A stretch of 64,000 bases of DNA from Pohlia nutans. Lineage: Eukaryota; Streptophyta; Bryopsida; Bryales; Mniaceae. Shown one piece after another: positions 34,498 to 46,020 of the stretch. Each line of letters opens with the position of its first letter. Positions within the stretch are counted from its first letter, which is position 1. Made by a program: the position numbers and the translations under genes. The notes beneath the pieces were generated by a model, which was given only the letters and a program-made list of their open reading frames with translations, was not told where the DNA came from and did no database searches. Where the stretch lies: contig CM040103.1 in the NCBI GenBank assembly GCA_022496805.1, positions 20,746,820-20,810,819 of the forward strand, given 5' to 3'.

Positions 34498-34689
34498 AGT
34501 GTCTGTTCGTCTTGACAATGAGCCAATGCCCACCGGACAAAGGTCCATTGGTACAAGACTACTCACCTATTTCGAGAATAGACACTTTAGTAACCAGAGA
34601 TAATTACTAGTAACACTAGTAAAATACGTTAGATTAGAACTTGCACGGGTATAAATTGGTGTTTGTTTTGCTAGAGGTCGCCAAGTCAT

Positions 34690-34765
34690 GGTTCCAAGGT
34701 TGGTTGGAGAAGGGCGTTTATGTTACAATTGTATGGTCCGGGTTCGATTCCCGTGGAGTCCGTAT
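34690..34765 (+). other. tRNA-like T-arm / pol III B-box sequence
   Basis: GGGTTCGATTCCCG followed by GGAGTCC looks like a tRNA T arm plus 3' acceptor, but the 5' half does not pair with it. It may be a decayed tRNA or the head of a tRNA-derived SINE. Confidence 0.25.
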
Positions 34766-35824
34766 GAGCGTTTATTGTGATATACATGACTTGGTGCTGC
34801 TAGCGAATTATTCATAGGCAGGAAAGTTTGTACCAACCAACCGGCCCCGTCCCATCTACCTAAGACAAGTGTGTACTGTGAGCTAAACAAATATCTAGTG
34901 ATAGCCACCCAATACTATTATATAACGTGCTGAAAAAATCCTCCATGTCGGTCACACTATTCATGAACATTCGATAAAATAATTTAGGGTTTGAAGTTTG
35001 AGAATTTTTACCATTTAATGTTGGTAACATTAGTAAGGTGGTGGAAACCAGCCCTTTTTATTCTGGCTGAATAAAGCCAGATGTAAAAACGACCTGGCGA
35101 AACTATAGTTATAATGATGGGGGTAAAACCTCAAGATGTTGCCACGTCGCCATCTGATGTGTGCATCCCCTCGCCACTATGGCGCCTGATCATCACAGAC
35201 TCTTCGCCAGCGGGTTTAGGGTATACAACCGGTTTACGAGTCTTCATCGCCAACTCGGGGAAGTCACCGTCGAAAATTTATATAACTATGAGAGAACAAA
35301 TATAGGGTGTCTTTTATTCATCTGAGATAAAAAATTATAAATTTATAGAAGTAATATAGGGTGTTTTAAAACCATTTAAAGAACATTCTTAGAATATACT
35401 CCTTAATATGCTATAAATAGTAGAATATTCCAATTATTTCATAGCCCCCATTAAATACCCTTTGTAAGCTCATATGTACCCAAAATTTACATTAAGTGAC
35501 TTCCCCGAGATTGCCAAAACGCGTCCTCGCATTCAAACACCTCGACAACACGATGTAACTCTACACGATGTAACTCTACTGGTCCAAAAAACGGAGTCAA
35601 AACTTGTTTTTGGTGCCCGTGAAGCTAAAATTCAATTATACCTCGTCTTTCCTTTTTCTAACTTAGTAAACTTTTGCTAAACTTTTGCACATAAGTCTAT
35701 TCACAAAAAATAAGATAACTGGGAGCTTGTTTACTCTAGCTCAAGTACAACAGTGAGCCGATCACTTGGATTGACAATACAAAAAATGTGAGGTTGTGAA
35801 GCTTTCTTTTGACGGGTTTGCTTT
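34766..35824. other. Intergenic DNA with an inverted repeat
   Basis: CGCCAACTCGGGGAAGTCAC near 35249 and GTGACTTCCCCGAGATTGCC near 35496 are imperfect complements about 230 bp apart. No gene is seen. The right part is the 3' flank of the minus-strand fusion gene. Confidence 0.35.
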
Positions 35825-38800
35825 TCATCCAGGGAAGTTACCAGTGTCTCGGTGATGCTCAAGCACGCGTGACAACCCAAATTCCTGCACTGAAGCCATC
35901 GCGTGACGGAACCCATCTCCAGCAATGGGCGATGGATCGGTAGAGATTTTGTGCAGATAGAATTCACCAAGACGAGCTTCACTGCCGATTTTCCAGTTAT
36001 TTGGTGATGAAGATGATCTCTTGCCATTCAGCTGTATGAGTTCCCTTGTCAGCCATATGTGTGACATAACATTTCTTATACCGCTTTCCACTTCAGGGCG
36101 CAAGTGTAGGTATGTTCCTGCAGAGAATCAAATTAAGTGAATTAGAAGTGGAAATAGCACCTACTCGTTTCAAGTACTTTGAAAACTGTTGTTCAAGTCC
36201 TTTGAAAACTGCAATCAAAGTGCAGATAATGGTAGAGTAAATCTGCTACACTGTTCACTTTTTTTGGTGTATTCTGAACTAAATCTGGACTTTACAACCT
36301 ACGACTATGTGACACAAAAATGCTTCAAATGAACATCCACACAAAGCTAGACACGCACAATCGATACTCATGATCGACAGTATCTATACATTCACACCAA
36401 TTAAAGTGGAGTGTACTGAGATTGCTAGAAATTGGTTGCAAGAAATTGCTACACTGGGTTACCTTGGAGAAGAAGCCAAGCACGCATGAATTCGCAAGCC
36501 AAGATAGAGCCAGTGAGCAGCCTGCAGAGAGCAAACAATTACCCAAAGAATAGTGAGTACTTGAACAACAGAACTGATTGATAAAGCTGGAGAATTCTCC
36601 AATTTACTCAGTCACTTCAACGTGGTGTTGTGAACGAAGCTGCAAAACTTTTACACGGATAAAGAAGATGGATCTTCATAATAAAAGAGCATAGAAGGAT
36701 GAAGAATAAAGATCTACCGGGGAAGCCCATAGAGGACAAGGATGGCAGTAACTTTACAATGATGCTTTCGCATGTGCCTCATCGGATCGCTTGAAACAAA
36801 TTGGAACACCTGCTTGGAAGCTCAAGAATACATTAATACATTGAGCACATAACAAGGAAGCAAGATGGTTTGTTGAAATAAATTTGCATAATTAGCTGCA
36901 GCAGAGTCACACTCCATACGTATACAGCATACCCAAAAACTTTTGAACAAAATCATGAGTTTGACCTTAACACTAATATCCTTTTCATATTGCATCCAAC
37001 CCCACGTTGAATAACACGGGAATACTCCATAACATTGAGAAACGGCATTCTGTGACCTCACCGTAGGTTCTGTTCGTTCCTCTGAAACGCACAACCCTCG
37101 TATCTCCGCTGCATGAGATTCCTTTCCACCAGAAAAATGCAAAAAAACTAGCTTTTCATTCCTTTCCAAGAAACATATCACTTTAAGGACTACCAAAACA
37201 TTTGAATAACTTTTGATATTTAAAAATGAACTATTGAGTGTAACCAGATATTGGAACTAAAACTCAAACATGGTAGTGAAATTAATAAGCAAATCCACTT
37301 ACTTTAGCATTCATGGCGCTTCGTTCAACCAATTGCATCGGAATGAACTCCGTTATTGGCATGTCCATGTCCTTGTAAAACTTAAAAATTCCACGGTACA
37401 AAGGCTGGCAATCTTTGGTACGCATAACACTATATTCCGAACACTCCGGACAAACCCTACGGCCATCTTCTAGTGCTGCATATACTCCTTCAACTTTATT
37501 CTGCACTCAGCATTCACGTTTGTCAAAAGATTTGACATTTTTTCAAAACAAAGCTGTATTGCGAAACAACATAATCAAAATTGGGTGCCTGTTCTTAAGA
37601 ACTTTCAAACCTGATAGGCAACTAGTAGCCTTGATGGGCAGATCGTTTAAGGCTGAGCATAACCAATAGAAGATTCACTACTAGCCTAGTGTACTAGCCT
37701 AGTACCCTTCAGTAGTTATAAGAGAATGGATATAAATGCGCATTTGAGAAAAAGCATCCTAACCTCAAAGCGATCACAACTACAGCAGCGGGGTGTGCCG
37801 TCGCTCTCATGGTATGGGCAATACTTCATATTCCAAAATGGAAGTGTCTGAAACTTTACAAGCCCAGCTGCATTTCTAGGACACTGCGCAAACAATAGAG
37901 AATGAGTTCCTGCAAAGTTGCAGCCACCAATATGAGGGGGACCAACAAAATCATTGTTATAATAACGGTCAAAATAATATCAAGCTCGAGCTACTGCTCA
38001 TTCAGAATCGGAGGATCAGCTAACAAGCTTGGCTTATTCAAAGGTTTTGCTAAATCCGTTTGTGAGCTGCACTTACAAAGTTGTTGCAAACTTCACACTT
38101 GATCTGCAGTTCCAATTCACTTGATCTGCAGCACACTAGGAACGGAACCAAAGAAAATTTTCAGTTTCTTTCCTTATGCAATATGTAAAAAACATCTACA
38201 CACAAATTTGTGCACAACCCAAAACAGGTGGTGGATCTCAATCTTCCTGTGAAGACAAAGAAGACATCATGTACGTGACTTACATGGCATGAAAGTTCCA
38301 CACTTGATGTGCCTCAGCTGTGCACAAATTTCACCAAAAGTTGGCCGATGTCTAGCTTCAAAGCTCCAGCAGTCCTCAATCAATCTCTTCAACGTATGGG
38401 GACATTGATTTGGTAATTGTGGACAATAACCATTCAAAATCCTCTTCTTTACTTCACTTGGGGAGCAGATCTCTGAGAAAGGTATATTTCCAGTCAAAAT
38501 TTCATAGCAAACCATTCCAAAGCTATAAACATCGCTTTTGAGTGGATACTTCAACTTTATCACTGTTTTTGCCTTCCAATCTTCACCAATGATTTTTATC
38601 GTCTCAGGAGCCATCCATCTTGTGGTGCCCATGTTCGGAGTCTGGTTGGAATATGTCATGCTCTTTTCTTTCGTTTTGGATAGCCCAAAATCTGCCACCT
38701 TCACATGCAAGTAATCAAATCTTGCACTTGTTGTCTTCACACATTTCACCAAAACGTTACCTGATTTTAAATCCCTATGTAGAATGTGCTTCTCATGAAG

Positions 38801-40133
38801 GAAAAGCATCCCTTCGGCCACTTGCAACATGATATCTACAGCTTCAGAAATAGTGAAAGGAGCAGATCCAGGTGATCTATCCAATCTTTTCTGCATGAAA
38901 GAGTAAAGATCGTCATCCATCAACTCCAAAATGATGCGACCTTCGCGCTCATTTACTGTGTGCCAAAGCAAAGCCCCAATGTTAGGATGGCACAGTCCGT
39001 CTAAGATTGACACTTCCTTCATAAAATCAGATTCTGGGTCACTTGAAGGTCCATGGAAAGTCTTCACAGCAACGTCAGCTCCTAGTCAGGTCGCTTTGTG
39101 TACAATACCCACTGCACCTTTCCCCAACTTCTGGGGCAACACCGACAAGCTCTCTTTAAGGATTTTGAGATGGCTCCGTTGGTTTCCTGGCACATCAGAT
39201 CCCGGATTCATGCTCAATCTTCCAAGTAGAAAAGTGGCCAGCTGCCTTTCTTCACTACTTGATTTGCTTGACCGAATCAGACCACTCAAATCCTCACATA
39301 ACCTGACATAGTCAAGCCTAGCCTTCTCCTCAACCTCTTGAGCTTCAGCGTTGCTCAACTTGGAAAGTGCAACATTTGTCATACAAGTGTGGTCCTTGGT
39401 AAGTCTCGACCTTGCTGTTCTCTCATCGGAAAAGATCATTCTGCAAAACTCTAACATAAAACCTATAGATGAAATATGCTCCATCTTGTTTGTCTCCAAC
39501 AGGATAGCCGATTTAATCCAGGCTTCTTTGCAACAGCTTCCGATGAAGGCCTCCACTTTGCTACTCAACACAAAGAGCAGCTTAAAAATCTCAAGACATC
39601 TAGATCCATGCTTTCAAACTTGGTGGAACCCTGAGACGTAGAGTTCATTGATCTTAAGAACCAGTCAGCGCTACGAACGGCCATTTTCAGTTTCCCCGCC
39701 AGGTATTCACTCTGGTTATCGTTGGACTTCAGTGAAGCAGAAACGTGAGATGTGGACGTCACTCCACCAACTCGGTCCATACATTCTGTTGCGAGCTTCA
39801 AGAACAGCTCCGGCGATTCAACTGAAGCAAGAGCACAATCAGCACGCGATGTAACACCAAGGCAAATGTAGCGAATGTGCTTATCTAGAGAAACATACAG
39901 GAAATACACATCATATCTGAACTACAAAAGAGCAGAGAGAAAATTCGCTTCTGCTGGATACTGCATTCCACGGTACTAAAGTCAGCATACGAAATTGGAA
40001 AAGACACCATGCTAAAACACGATAATTATTTGGTATGAGAAATACCAGCTTCCTCAGTCGCATTTGTCTTTGCAAATCCGGTATCTTCAGCCACCGCTTT
40101 CCAGATCTTCAAAATCCACTCCATGCACTCCAT
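35825..40133 (-). pseudogene. DUF1221 - protein kinase - DA1-like (LIM-like + peptidase-like) fusion gene with nonsense and frameshift
   Basis: Nine exons: 40133-40046, 39884-38284, 38135-38077, 37883-37764, 37500-37303, 37121-37062, 36809-36718, 36521-36463, 36117-35825. All junctions are GT-AG and phase-compatible; restored length would be about 856 codons. Exon 2 holds the plant DUF1221 region, then a Ser/Thr kinase: GKGAVG loop, VAVK, HRDLKSGN, DFG, APE. Exons 3-4 carry the DA1 LIM-like part ([21 protein letters not shown]). Exons 5-9 carry the DA1 C-terminal region (CQPLY, LVERSAMNA, RGLCVSEE, CKVTAILVLYGLPRLLTGSILA, RPEVESGI). The DA1 zinc motif HEMMH reads CEFMR, so peptidase activity is unlikely. 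TGA at 39086-39088 replaces the expected Trp of KATWLGADVAVK. One base is missing between 39567 and 39614. No separate DA1 start or canonical first LIM domain is present. Confidence 0.82.
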
Positions 40134-40830
40134 GGTGCATAAAAGCTCCTAAACAGTACACGATACTTGGTAACTTGTATGAAGCGCCTGGTAGCCTATC
40201 TGGAGGTGATCTAAAAGTTGGATTATAGCGCCTCTGAGATCACAAGCAACAAAAAAACATGCATCAGCAACCATCACCAACCAGTGATTTACTTCTGTCC
40301 CAACTAGCGTACCAACTGTCTATATTTCGATCCAGCATTCATCATGTCGTAAATTGCAACATAAATTACAAATGGTAGGGATGATCGCTGAACAAGGGAT
40401 CCAAGCCTCCTTGACCAACTCCCGCAGTATCATTCTTGCACCCGTTGCATCATCGCTGAAACACACTCACCGCTTACTCACATCTCGAAGTCTGTCGAGC
40501 GAGAAAACAAGACAAAGTACTGTCGGTAAGAGTAACTTAACCAAGCCCTTCGCCCTCAGTTTGTGGCCAAGCGCACGCCAATTTCATCGGCACAGTGTTC
40601 TCGTTGCAAGATTGGCGAGATCCTGCAAGATGCCGCTGCGCTCCCCAAGTGGTCAAAATCCTCCCTCGCAGCCGTTTACAGAGCTTGCAAGGTGACTTGC
40701 CGAAAATAGCGAGCCACTCTTAACCTTCCACAACCTTCCACAACCTTCCACATGTATCTTCGTCAACATCAACGAAGGCCGCAGCAGCCGACTGCAGCTT
40801 GCAGCTAAGTTATGGTAGGAACACCTATTT
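40134..40830 (-). promoter_or_regulatory. Upstream region of the kinase-DA1 fusion gene
   Basis: Higher GC than the flanks, without a supported coding frame. Three tandem CCTTCCACAA-like units lie near 40728-40752. The likely promoter and 5' UTR of the minus-strand gene, by position only. Confidence 0.35.
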
Positions 40831-41989
40831 TCGTGCATTTAAGGAATTTTGCCTATTTCCAATGGGATTTAGATGCTGGTTTTTTTATACCGTATTAGCA
40901 ATCTAAAAAAAAGGTGAACCCAGGTGAAATTAAATTTTTCTCATTCTATATGAATATACTATGAATTTTCAAAGTTTTGTATGTCTAGACACCTATTTAT
41001 GTGCATAGACCCCTCCTAAAAGTGTGCACAAGGACAACTCACCTTTTGGTGGCTTGTGCCAATCAATGAGTGCCTTGTGTTGGATTTGTTTTAGAAATAG
41101 AATCTTATGTGCACAGTACTAGGTGAGGCATTGCTTGTGAATGCATGCATTTATAGGGATTGCTTTTAGGGGGGCGCTCGAGTATGGGTGTTCCTACATG
41201 TGCGTGGGAGATGTCCAACATCCTAACATACAGCGGAAGAAAGTGCAAAGAGGCCGAGGCGTTGATACCCTACAACTCCCGGGCAGCTACCTCTAGTAAA
41301 ATTATCCCCAGTACCCTTTGAAGGTCGGGGGCGTGGGCAGTATGAACTCGGGCAGGCTCTTTGCCGCGCCGGCGCTCCGTTTCCATCGACGGCGTGCCCA
41401 TGGACGGCGTTCCGATCCCTCCGTCCGTCCGTTGCTGAGCAGGCTTGACTCTGGCGTCATGATGTACAGGAGCTAGTTGTGCATGCACAGTTGGCACACT
41501 GACACTCATCAAGCAGACCGAGAATCTGGACACTCACGCACAGTGATCTCACAACTGGATTTCTACCCAAAAAAATTAATGGGGCTGCTAAACATACAAA
41601 AAAAGAGAATGAATGTTTTTTTGAAATGTAGCGAGAATGCTCATCATCTTATAAATATGTAGCAACTTCATGAGGTGATATCTGCGGATATCATTACGGT
41701 ATCACCTTAACATATCAAGGGTATTGCCGGATATTATAGAGGTTTTGTGAGTAGTACATTCACAAGGTAGCAAAAGTAGATACCATTTATGTGGGAGGCA
41801 GCACCCTGTGCTAAATGTCATAAAGTGGTTCTGAGATCACTGCAGTCACGAGGAATCTTGCAAGGAGGAGGAAGAAGAAGAAACTGTGGTTCACTCAAGA
41901 GCATCAATTCCATTCATTTGCATTTTCAGATGTTGGGCACCAGGACGATGAGCGTAAGCCGCACGTGCTTGCTCTTGGACAGCAAATCA
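40831..41989. other. Intergenic; GC-rich patch 41160-41460
   Basis: The patch has CpG-rich motifs and a CCATCGACGGCGTGCCCATGG stretch of imperfect repeats. The 87-codon minus frame there has no recognisable domain. Confidence 0.3.
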
Positions 41990-42183
41990 CACTAGAAGGA
42001 AATGTGTTGTTTTTCACTTACTATAAATGAAAAAGAAATGAAACGGCGCCAGACACATGGGTTGTGTTAGTTCTAATGAGTAGTTTTGGTCACAAGAAGA
42101 CAGAAATGTAAGTATAATATTCCGGTACTATTCATTGTTCCCAAGAAATGAGGAATGAAAAACGACAGGTTTGCTACTAGTGT
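41990..42183. mobile_element. CACTA-type MITE, TSD TCA
   Basis: 194 bp, CACTAGAAGGAAATGTG to TTTGCTACTAGTG, flanked by TCA. Reverse-complement relative of 32551-32743. Confidence 0.85.
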
Positions 42184-42384
42184 CACCTGCCTTGCTCAGC
42201 TCTCTGCACACCCTCACCTGCTCTCGCCGCTTCCATCTCTCGCAAACAGTAAGCCTCAGTTCTCACACTCTGCTGCAAACAATGGATCAAAGCCACGGAT
42301 CAAAGCTCTCTGGATTAGGGTTTTGAGGTAATTGGGGTTTTTGTTGAAGAGAGCAATAACAGCTCTTGCAAGTGCACCCTCAAC

Positions 42385-43440
42385 AAATGCGCCGCTTGGT
42401 ATGGCCAAAACTTGGCCTTTATGGAACTCATAGCAACCTACAAAATCCTAAATAACATATTCTTGATGAGAGTTCGTTGGATCGAACCCATTGAACCTGG
42501 AATTTTCCACAGTAGTCATGCCTTTAAGAACTACTGAGATATAGAAATAGACACTTTGGTCGACATGCGCATTTAGACATTAACCTTTTCACAACCGCCT
42601 TATCTGTCCCTCAAATAAACCCAACATTTAGCAAGCCAAAAACATACAAAAATAATCATTTTCAAATGAATGTTTTTTCGGTGATTCTTGATCATATTAC
42701 TCACATTGCTTGAAAATTTCACAATTTTCTAAAACTTTTTGAATTTCTTGTGAAGTTTTGAAAAAAGTGTATTGGACTCGTTTCGTTTTGGTCTTGAAAC
42801 TTAGGGTTAAATGTGATGCAAAGATGAAATGAGATTTCAATATGCATTGAAGTGAGTCATTGACATGACATGATTCCGCCTAAACTTAGCTTTTGAAGCA
42901 TTCCCCACTCTCTAATATGCTCAACTTTGGAGGGCTATATCTATGAATAAAATGGAGCTTTTATTGTATTCCAAAATCCTTTCACTTTCTAATTTGGTAT
43001 ATAATTCAATTATGTAAACCACACTTTGGATTTTCAATTTCCAAATTCAACCAAGCTTGTTAGAACCATCACAATCAATCATTTTCTCTGGTTGACTCAA
43101 TGATTGCTTATAAACATTATATAAACGGGTATATTATTTAGTTTTAGTAATCATTAATATCTAGTCCATATATAATTCATAATCAAATTACAAAAGAATT
43201 TTCAATTATAAGTTTCAAATTTTATACAAAAATATTGGTGATAGCAATCATAGATCTAATCGTATGGATAGAATGAAAAATTCATAATGTACAATTTTTA
43301 TTCATATATCAATTTCAAAATATCCCTCTTAGTTATATTTTATAGGACATCTTTGAAATTCTTTCTCCAAATCTAAAGAGGGGTGAGGACTTTGAAGGGT
43401 TAATATTGAAGCTACAGTGAAGTGCCTTACAGTATTATAT
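42385..43440. repeat. Inverted segmental duplicate of the MFP downstream region
   Basis: 42385-43100 is the reverse complement of 20440-21175. 43250-43440 matches a subfamily A element and then the sequence around the MFP stop (its complement reads CTGTAAGGCACTTCACTGTAGC, against CTGTGAGGCACTTCACTTTAGC at 19370). Confidence 0.7.
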
Positions 43441-45228
43441 TGTATTGTATTACCGACTAAGTATTGTACCGATTGTTGTTGATTTAGGTAATTTGAAATT
43501 TAGTCCCCACTTAAGCATCTTAACCCTTAAATTTCTTCACTACAACTATCTTGTCAAATGTCATCAATTCCTTACATTTTGAAACATATTATATTATTCA
43601 GGTATTTTTCTCATATAAGATATCATTGAACCAATTTACCTTGATTTTTTTATAATTATATGAGTGAAAAAATTATTTAAGAATTTTCAAAGTTCTTTTC
43701 CTGTAAAAATCATAGTAATTACAAAATAGCTTTGAATAGTATGAAATTTTTAGGGTAAATGTGTATAATAGTGGTGAACAACAAGTGGTAGGTGCTATGC
43801 TTCTTGACCTCAATGAAAAGGGATTTGCTAGAAAACATTACTGCAATATATATTGAAATTTAAGAGCTTTGAGCTTTAAAGTGCTATAAATAACTCAGTT
43901 TTAACAATTTTGAAGAATAGTAAATTGAACAAGAAAGTAAATTGACAAATGATCAAGCATAGCCTCACGGGGTTCCTTTCATGCTTACGGATTAATCCCT
44001 AAAGGACCTAGGATTTATATTTCTAAAATGTCAAATTCAATCAATCATATCGTGAAAGAAATAATACATATAAAATCAATTCAAACAAGATTTGATATCA
44101 TTAGAATCAATGAAGAACGTGGTATGTGTTGGACAAAGAATAAATCTATTTGAATGATAAACACTCTGCATATGATCTACTCAATGATACTAGAAGTCTA
44201 CTTTAACCCCTACTGAAGGAAAATATCAACTCTTAAAATTAAGCAACCAAAAAATCTCCAAAAATGACTTCATTATAACTATTCTATTTCAACCCATCAC
44301 AACAAATTTTACGCACAAATTGTCATTAAATCTAATCTATACTTGAAGTACAAAAGAATTCGGAATATTAAGTTTCAATTTTTATACGCAAATATTAGTG
44401 ATTGCAATCATTAATGTAATTGTATAGCTAGAATCTAAAAATTCATAATGTACAACTTTTTATTCATACATCAAGTTCAAAGCATATGTTTCATTTGCAT
44501 TCTATAATGCATCTTTGCCATTCTCCAAATCTTGGGAAGGTTGTCTGCATTTAGGGCTTAAGTAAGGATCAAATAAGGTTGACACACTTTAACGATTAAT
44601 TTTATATTTTTCATATGCAAAAGTTAGAAGATACTGCCATCATGTGATGACATTTGATATAGTAATGTGATTCTTATTGAGAACTTGAACAAAAATTTCA
44701 ATGTTAGTTTTATTTATACAAACATCCATATTCCTCATCGGCCAAACTACAAAAGGGAATCACATCTTTATATAGAAATTGTATCCCTATAGATTGATAA
44801 AATTGAGCTGTTCAATCCACTGCATATTAATAAATACAAAAAACCATATGAGTTTAAACTAATTGTGTATTTAATAAATTGATTTATAAATTTATTAAGA
44901 AATATTTTTAATTAGTCTTATTACATACCGCCATTTGCACAATGAAATTACATTTATATCATTTGTGCATGTTTCTTTTTGTGTTGAGTCATTTCAAATC
45001 CATCCTAGGAATATGTAATTTTTATTATTTTTACCATATTAATTATGTAAGGTCGATGTGAAGCCGACAAGGAAAAATTTCTTTATTGACATAAGGCTCT
45101 TTAAAATCCAAGAATTTCTTCTTACTTTAACTTTGCTTGAAAAAAACAAAGCAGAATAGAGAGTTCTCTTAAATTTTGCTTGTATTGTTGGCTATATTTG
45201 ATAGAGGCTTTGCTTGGAAGTACTTTGA
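43441..45228. other. AT-rich repeats, no gene
   Basis: Contains a reversed subfamily A remnant (~44410-44560: ATTCATAATGTACAACTTTTT). The rest is unique-looking AT-rich DNA. Confidence 0.4.
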
Positions 45229-45589
45229 GGGCCGCTTCACACTATGGCTGAAGGTCGAGAGGCCGTCAATTTCCACTAATCAAATTGCAAGAAACCATGG
45301 GTTCGGCCTCTCAACCCTTCACACTAGAGGCCAAAGTCCTCCCGCCGACGCTCTCCAAAATGCCTACGTGGCAGTACTTTTTGACCAAGGCGACAGTCTC
45401 TCCAGAGGAAGTTTGGGTTCTGCAGTTTGCAAGACCCAAACTGTGGTTGAGAGGCCGTCGAAATTTTTTCATAAAAAATGAAAAATATATTTTATTGCCT
45501 ATTTTCAGTAGATTTCTTTGGACTCAACAAAGTTTGGGCTCTCAATCCCACGGCCTCTCAACTTAGACAGCCATAGTGTGCAGCGGCCC
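45229..45589. mobile_element. Harbinger-like TIR element, TSD TGA
   Basis: 361 bp with ends GGGCCGCTTCACACTATGGC and, as complement, GGGCCGCTGCACACTATGGC (19 of 20). TGA flanks both sides (45226-45228 and 45590-45592). The internal CCAAACT/GAGAGGCCGT pairs extend the symmetry. The 101- and 93-codon frames inside are incidental. Confidence 0.82.
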
Positions 45590-45629
45590 TGACAGTAGAC
45601 TAGAACTTGGTAGACCTAATGTTTGCAGC

Positions 45630-46020
45630 ACATGAAGGGCGTGGACGTTGTGCTGATGCCTCGATCATGTGTAGTAATACGCCAAAGAATGAAGTATATC
45701 CCGGACCGACTGCAAACTCGTCACGATTAGCAGAAGATCATTCGGGCCGTTGTTAAGCATTGGTAAGCACTTCATTTCTACTCCCGACAGAAGATAGTTT
45801 AGACTTCTGAATTTTTAATTCATTAATGAGTTTTCCGAAATTAAAGTATTTGGCCTGTGGCTCTCGACCTCTGACAATCTGGTGACCTTTTCCGTGTACA
45901 GAAACTCCAGTTGCAGGTGCCTATGTCCTGCCACAAATACGAGGAGAGCGTCGAGGAAATTGAGAAAGTGTCGTATTCAAAGTTCACTAGAAAAGCCGCA
46001 AAGTGGTTGTGTTAACTACG
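45630..46020 (+). pseudogene. Decayed coding-like relic, family unknown
   Basis: ATG at 45632 gives MKGVDVVLMPRSCVVIRQRM and more before a stop. A later stretch (~45915-46010) reads MSCHKYEESVEEIEKVSYSK after a CAG acceptor-like site. Codon texture differs from the AT-rich surroundings, but no domain is recognised. Confidence 0.25.

Noticed and set aside
34690..34765. Functional tRNA gene
   Set aside because: Only the T-arm half is convincing; the 5' acceptor strand and D arm cannot be matched.
38267..38284. Kinase ending at its own stop as CKSRT
   Set aside because: A GTAAGT donor lies inside this tail and joins in frame to the next exon. Kept only as the alternative to the fusion model.
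40354..40695. 113-codon plus-strand frame
   Set aside because: It is antisense to the presumed promoter and 5' UTR of the fusion gene, with no domain or homologous motif.
45176..45566. Overlapping 101- and 93-codon frames
   Set aside because: They lie inside a TIR element with a TGA duplication, including its inverted ends; no domain is visible.
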